From Vitreoscilla sp. (lineage in GTDB: Bacteria > Pseudomonadota > Gammaproteobacteria > Burkholderiales > Burkholderiaceae): DNA of 8,089 nucleotides. Each line of letters opens with the position of its first letter. Position 1 is the first letter of the stretch. The notes beneath the pieces were generated by a model that saw only the letters and a program-made list of their open reading frames with translations, had not been told where the DNA came from and ran no database searches. The DNA is taken from the NCBI GenBank assembly GCA_014378125.1, contig JACMOG010001017.1:1-8089 (forward strand), read 5' to 3'. Below are positions 6,242 to 8,089 of this stretch, piece by piece. Position numbers and translations under genes: made by a program.

Positions 6242-7027
6242 GTGAAGCTGCTGGCCATCGACAGCGCCACCGAACGGCTGGCGCTTGCTGCCGTCGACGA
6301 CGGCCGCGCGCCGTGCGCTCCCGCGCCGTTGTCGCGCGCCGCCTGCCGCATCGACGCGCTCGATCTCGACGGCGGCGCCGCGGCGTCGGCCCAGGCGCTG
6401 CCGATGCTGATGGCGCTGCTGCAACGCCAGGGCTGGACCTTTGCCGACCTCGACGCGATCGCGTTCGGACGCGGCCCGGGCGGCTTCACCGGCCTGCGCA
6501 CGGCCTGCGCCGTGGCCCAGGGCCTGGCCTTCGGCCAGGACGTGCCGGTGGTGCCCATCGACAGCCTCGCCATCGTTGCAGAGGACGCCGCGCGCCACGC
6601 CGGCCTCGCGCCCGGCGCGACGGTGTGGGTGGCGATGGACGCGCGCATGGACGAGATCTACGCGGGCTGCTACCGCGACGACGGCGACGCCGGCTGGCGC
6701 GCGGTGGTCGAGCCGGCGCTGACCACGCCCGCGGCGCTGCACGCGTCGTGGCGCGGCGCGCCCCCGGCGTTCGTCGCGGGATCGGCGCTGGCCGCGTTCG
6801 GCGATCGCCTGGATACCGGCGACGCCACGCGCGCCACGCAGGAACACGGCCGCGCCACCGCGCTCGGCTGGTTGGCCGCCGCCGGGCTGGCGCGCGGCGA
6901 CGGCGTGCCGGCCGACCGGGCGCTGCCGGTCTACCTGCGCGACAAGGTGGCCCAGACCACGGCCGAACGCGAGGCCGCCAAGGCCGAGAAGGCGGCACGC
7001 GACGCCGCGGCGGGGGCGCGTCCGTGA
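6242..7027 (+). CDS. tsaB: tRNA threonylcarbamoyladenosine biosynthesis protein TsaB (YeaZ family)
   Basis: This is a 261-residue protein with GTG start. TsaB is the non-catalytic partner of TsaD; with TsaE they transfer the threonylcarbamoyl group made by Sua5/TsaC to A37 of tRNA. The ASKHA fold is shown by the N-terminal MKLLAIDSATERLALA (1-16), the signature GRGPGGFTGLR (76-86), VPIDSLAIVA (104-113) and MDARMDEIYAG (132-142), ending with PVYLRDKVAQTTAER (229-243). After that come about 18 extra residues rich in Ala, Lys and Glu, which makes it somewhat longer than the usual 220-240. The GTG is favoured because the protein begins with the beta-strand normal for the family and no in-frame ATG or better site was found upstream. 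The ribosome binding site is poor (GGGCGGGG, 6227-6234). The stop overlaps the rimI start by 4 bp. tsaD and tsaE are not in the window. Confidence 0.94.
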   Translation: MKLLAIDSATERLALAAVDDGRAPCAPAPLSRAACRIDALDLDGGAAASAQALPMLMALLQRQGWTFADLDAIAFGRGPGGFTGLRTACAVAQGLAFGQDVPVVPIDSLAIVAEDAARHAGLAPGATVWVAMDARMDEIYAGCYRDDGDAGWRAVVEPALTTPAALHASWRGAPPAFVAGSALAAFGDRLDTGDATRATQEHGRATALGWLAAAGLARGDGVPADRALPVYLRDKVAQTTAEREAAKAEKAARDAAAGARP

Positions 7028-7533
7028 GTGCCGTCCGTTCCGACGTCTCGCCGCACGGAGGGGCCGCGCCGTCGATGCGCGTGCTCACCGTGAACATGCT
7101 CGACGCGGTGCTGGCCATCGAGGTGCAGGCCTACCCGTTTCCGTGGTCGCGCGGCAACTTCATCGATTCCATCGCCGCCGGCTACCTGGCGCGCGCGCTG
7201 GTGGCCGACGACGGCGAGATGGTGGGCTATTTCGTGGCCATGCCCGGCTTCGAGGAGATGCACCTGCTCAACGTGACCGTGGCCGCGCATCACGAGGGCC
7301 GCGGGCACGCGCCCCGGCTGCTGGCTGAGCTCTACGCACTGAGCGCCAGCTTCGCCGCCACGGCCGTATGGCTGGAGGTGCGCGAGAGCAACGCCCGGGC
7401 GCGCGCGCTGTACCTGCGCGAGGGCTTCACCGAAGCCGGCCAGCGGCGCGACTACTACCCCGCGCCCCAAGGCCGGCGCGAGGACGCGATCCTGATGACG
7501 CGCCTGCTGCATCCGCCGAGGGACGTCGCATGA
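7024..7533 (+). CDS. rimI: Ribosomal-protein-alanine N-acetyltransferase RimI (GNAT family)
   Basis: This is a 169-residue GNAT acetyltransferase using acetyl-CoA; RimI acetylates the N-terminal Ala of ribosomal protein S18. Visible features are the substrate-side stretch AIEVQAYPFPWSRGNF (31-46), the acetyl-CoA pyrophosphate loop HHEGRGHAPRLL (89-100), and WLEVRESNARARALYLREGF (116-135). Glu118 and Tyr130 have the spacing (12 residues) of the catalytic Glu103/Tyr115 pair described for Salmonella RimI. The GTG at 7024 overlaps the tsaB stop (GTGA), which suggests coupling, and GGGGG lies 7 bp upstream. An in-frame ATG at 7075, with GGAGGGG (7057-7063) 11 bp upstream, is a real alternative giving 152 residues, nearer the E. 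coli length. tsaB-rimI linkage is common across bacteria. Confidence 0.92.
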   Translation: MSAVRSDVSPHGGAAPSMRVLTVNMLDAVLAIEVQAYPFPWSRGNFIDSIAAGYLARALVADDGEMVGYFVAMPGFEEMHLLNVTVAAHHEGRGHAPRLLAELYALSASFAATAVWLEVRESNARARALYLREGFTEAGQRRDYYPAPQGRREDAILMTRLLHPPRDVA

Positions 7534-8089
7534 GCTGGAGCGAACGACAGCGGCGGATGCTGGCCGCCATGGGCGTGCGGCTGTGGGCGCCCGCGCCGGG
7601 CGCGACCGCCACGCCGACCGCCACGCCGGCCGCAACGTCGGGCGATGCGACGAGTGGTGCGGAGAGTAGTGCGGCGGCCGTCGCCGAGCGTCCGGCGTCG
7701 GCGTCGTCACCCATGCCCGTTGCCGCGCCCGTCGCTCGAGCGCCCGTGTCCGCACCCGTGCCCGTGCCGGCGTCCGCGCCCGTCGCCCGCCCGCCCGCGC
7801 CCGGCCCCGCGCGTGCCCCCCCAGCGGCCGCCGCTGCGGCCGCGCCGGCGGCCGAATCCGACCCCGTGCTCGCCGAACGTGCCACCACCATCGCCACGCT
7901 CGCCTGGGGGCCGCTGCAGGACGCCATCGCCTCGTGCACCGCCTGCGGCCTGTGCGAGAGCCGTCGCCAGACGGTGTTCGGCGTGGGCCATGCGCGGGCC
8001 GACTGGATGATCGTGGGCGAGGCGCCGGGCGAACAGGAAGACCTGCAGGGCGAGCCCTTCGTGGGGCCGGCCGGCCAACTGCTCGACCA
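7530..8089 (+). CDS. Family 4 uracil-DNA glycosylase (Fe-S type), 3' end beyond window
   Basis: The ATG overlaps the rimI stop by 4 bp (ATGA), and GAGGGA (7518-7523) is a good ribosome binding site. 186 codons are present before the window edge. Residues 1-20 form a basic start, about 21-110 are a low-complexity Ala/Pro/Val linker, and the catalytic domain begins near 111. CTACGLC (136-142) with SRRQTVFG holds the first Cys ligands of the 4Fe-4S cluster (Cys136 and Cys139). GEAPGEQEDLQGEPFVGPAG (163-182) is the family-4 uracil-recognition motif. The enzyme removes uracil from DNA as the first step of base excision repair. The long N-terminal linker is absent from compact thermophile members; I believe similar extensions occur in betaproteobacterial homologues. 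The remaining cluster ligands lie outside the window. Confidence 0.93.
   Translation, partial: MSWSERQRRMLAAMGVRLWAPAPGATATPTATPAATSGDATSGAESSAAAVAERPASASSPMPVAAPVARAPVSAPVPVPASAPVARPPAPGPARAPPAAAAAAAPAAESDPVLAERATTIATLAWGPLQDAIASCTACGLCESRRQTVFGVGHARADWMIVGEAPGEQEDLQGEPFVGPAGQLLD
7816..7822 (+). repeat. Seven-C homopolymer tract within the uracil-DNA glycosylase linker
   Basis: Seven consecutive C fall in codons 96-98 (Ala-Pro-Pro), before the Fe-S and catalytic motifs. A one-base slip would abolish the enzyme. The tract lies in a strongly C/G-biased low-complexity stretch, so it may be only compositional. Confidence 0.6.

Noticed and set aside
1..8089. CRISPR array, transposon, phage, toxin-antitoxin or defence system
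   Set aside because: No regularly spaced repeats, terminal inverted repeats, transposase or integrase motifs, or defence-type domains were seen; every sizeable gene has a recognisable housekeeping or envelope role.

Overview
The window is GC-rich, tightly packed bacterial chromosome. Gene content suggests a betaproteobacterium of the order Burkholderiales, probably near Comamonadaceae or the Rubrivivax/Leptothrix group. The reasons are the purK-sua5 pair, the overlapping tsaB-rimI-uracil-DNA glycosylase series, the very high third-position GC, and SGNH lipoproteins of a type I associate with this order. The placement rests on remembered family resemblance, not on a search.

Layout. Bases 1-100 are the 3' end of purK (purine synthesis). 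It overlaps sua5/tsaC (100-1083) by one base; sua5 makes the threonylcarbamoyl-adenylate used for tRNA t6A. Next is a three-gene block for the cell envelope (1148-4289). It holds two related SGNH/GDSL-hydrolase-like lipoproteins and an OmpW-type outer membrane protein. The first lipoprotein ends at a strong intrinsic terminator (2206-2243). The second starts from a candidate promoter whose spacer is filled by a perfect 20-bp palindrome (2374-2393). It appears to be co-transcribed with ompW, which ends at a second terminator (4309-4342). A stretch of about 285 bp with no recognised gene follows.

On the minus strand lies a complete dacB-type penicillin-binding protein 4 (4628-6067), convergent with ompW. 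A 174-bp divergent control region (6068-6241) separates it from a plus-strand operon. That operon is tsaB (6242-7027), rimI (7024-7533) and a family-4 uracil-DNA glycosylase (from 7530, cut by the window edge), each overlapping the next by 4 bp.

How the genes fit together. sua5 and tsaB act in the same essential tRNA modification, t6A37, but sit in two transcription units separated by the envelope block and dacB. rimI is a usual neighbour of tsaB. The SGNH2-ompW pair looks like a locally regulated envelope unit, possibly for ester or lipid hydrolysis at the outer membrane together with passage of small hydrophobic molecules; this is inference.

I see no CRISPR array, transposase, phage gene, tRNA or rRNA, and no clear new multi-gene system. 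The points most worth checking are the first SGNH lipoprotein, which has Glu where the catalytic Ser is expected, and the palindromic operator-promoter in front of the second.
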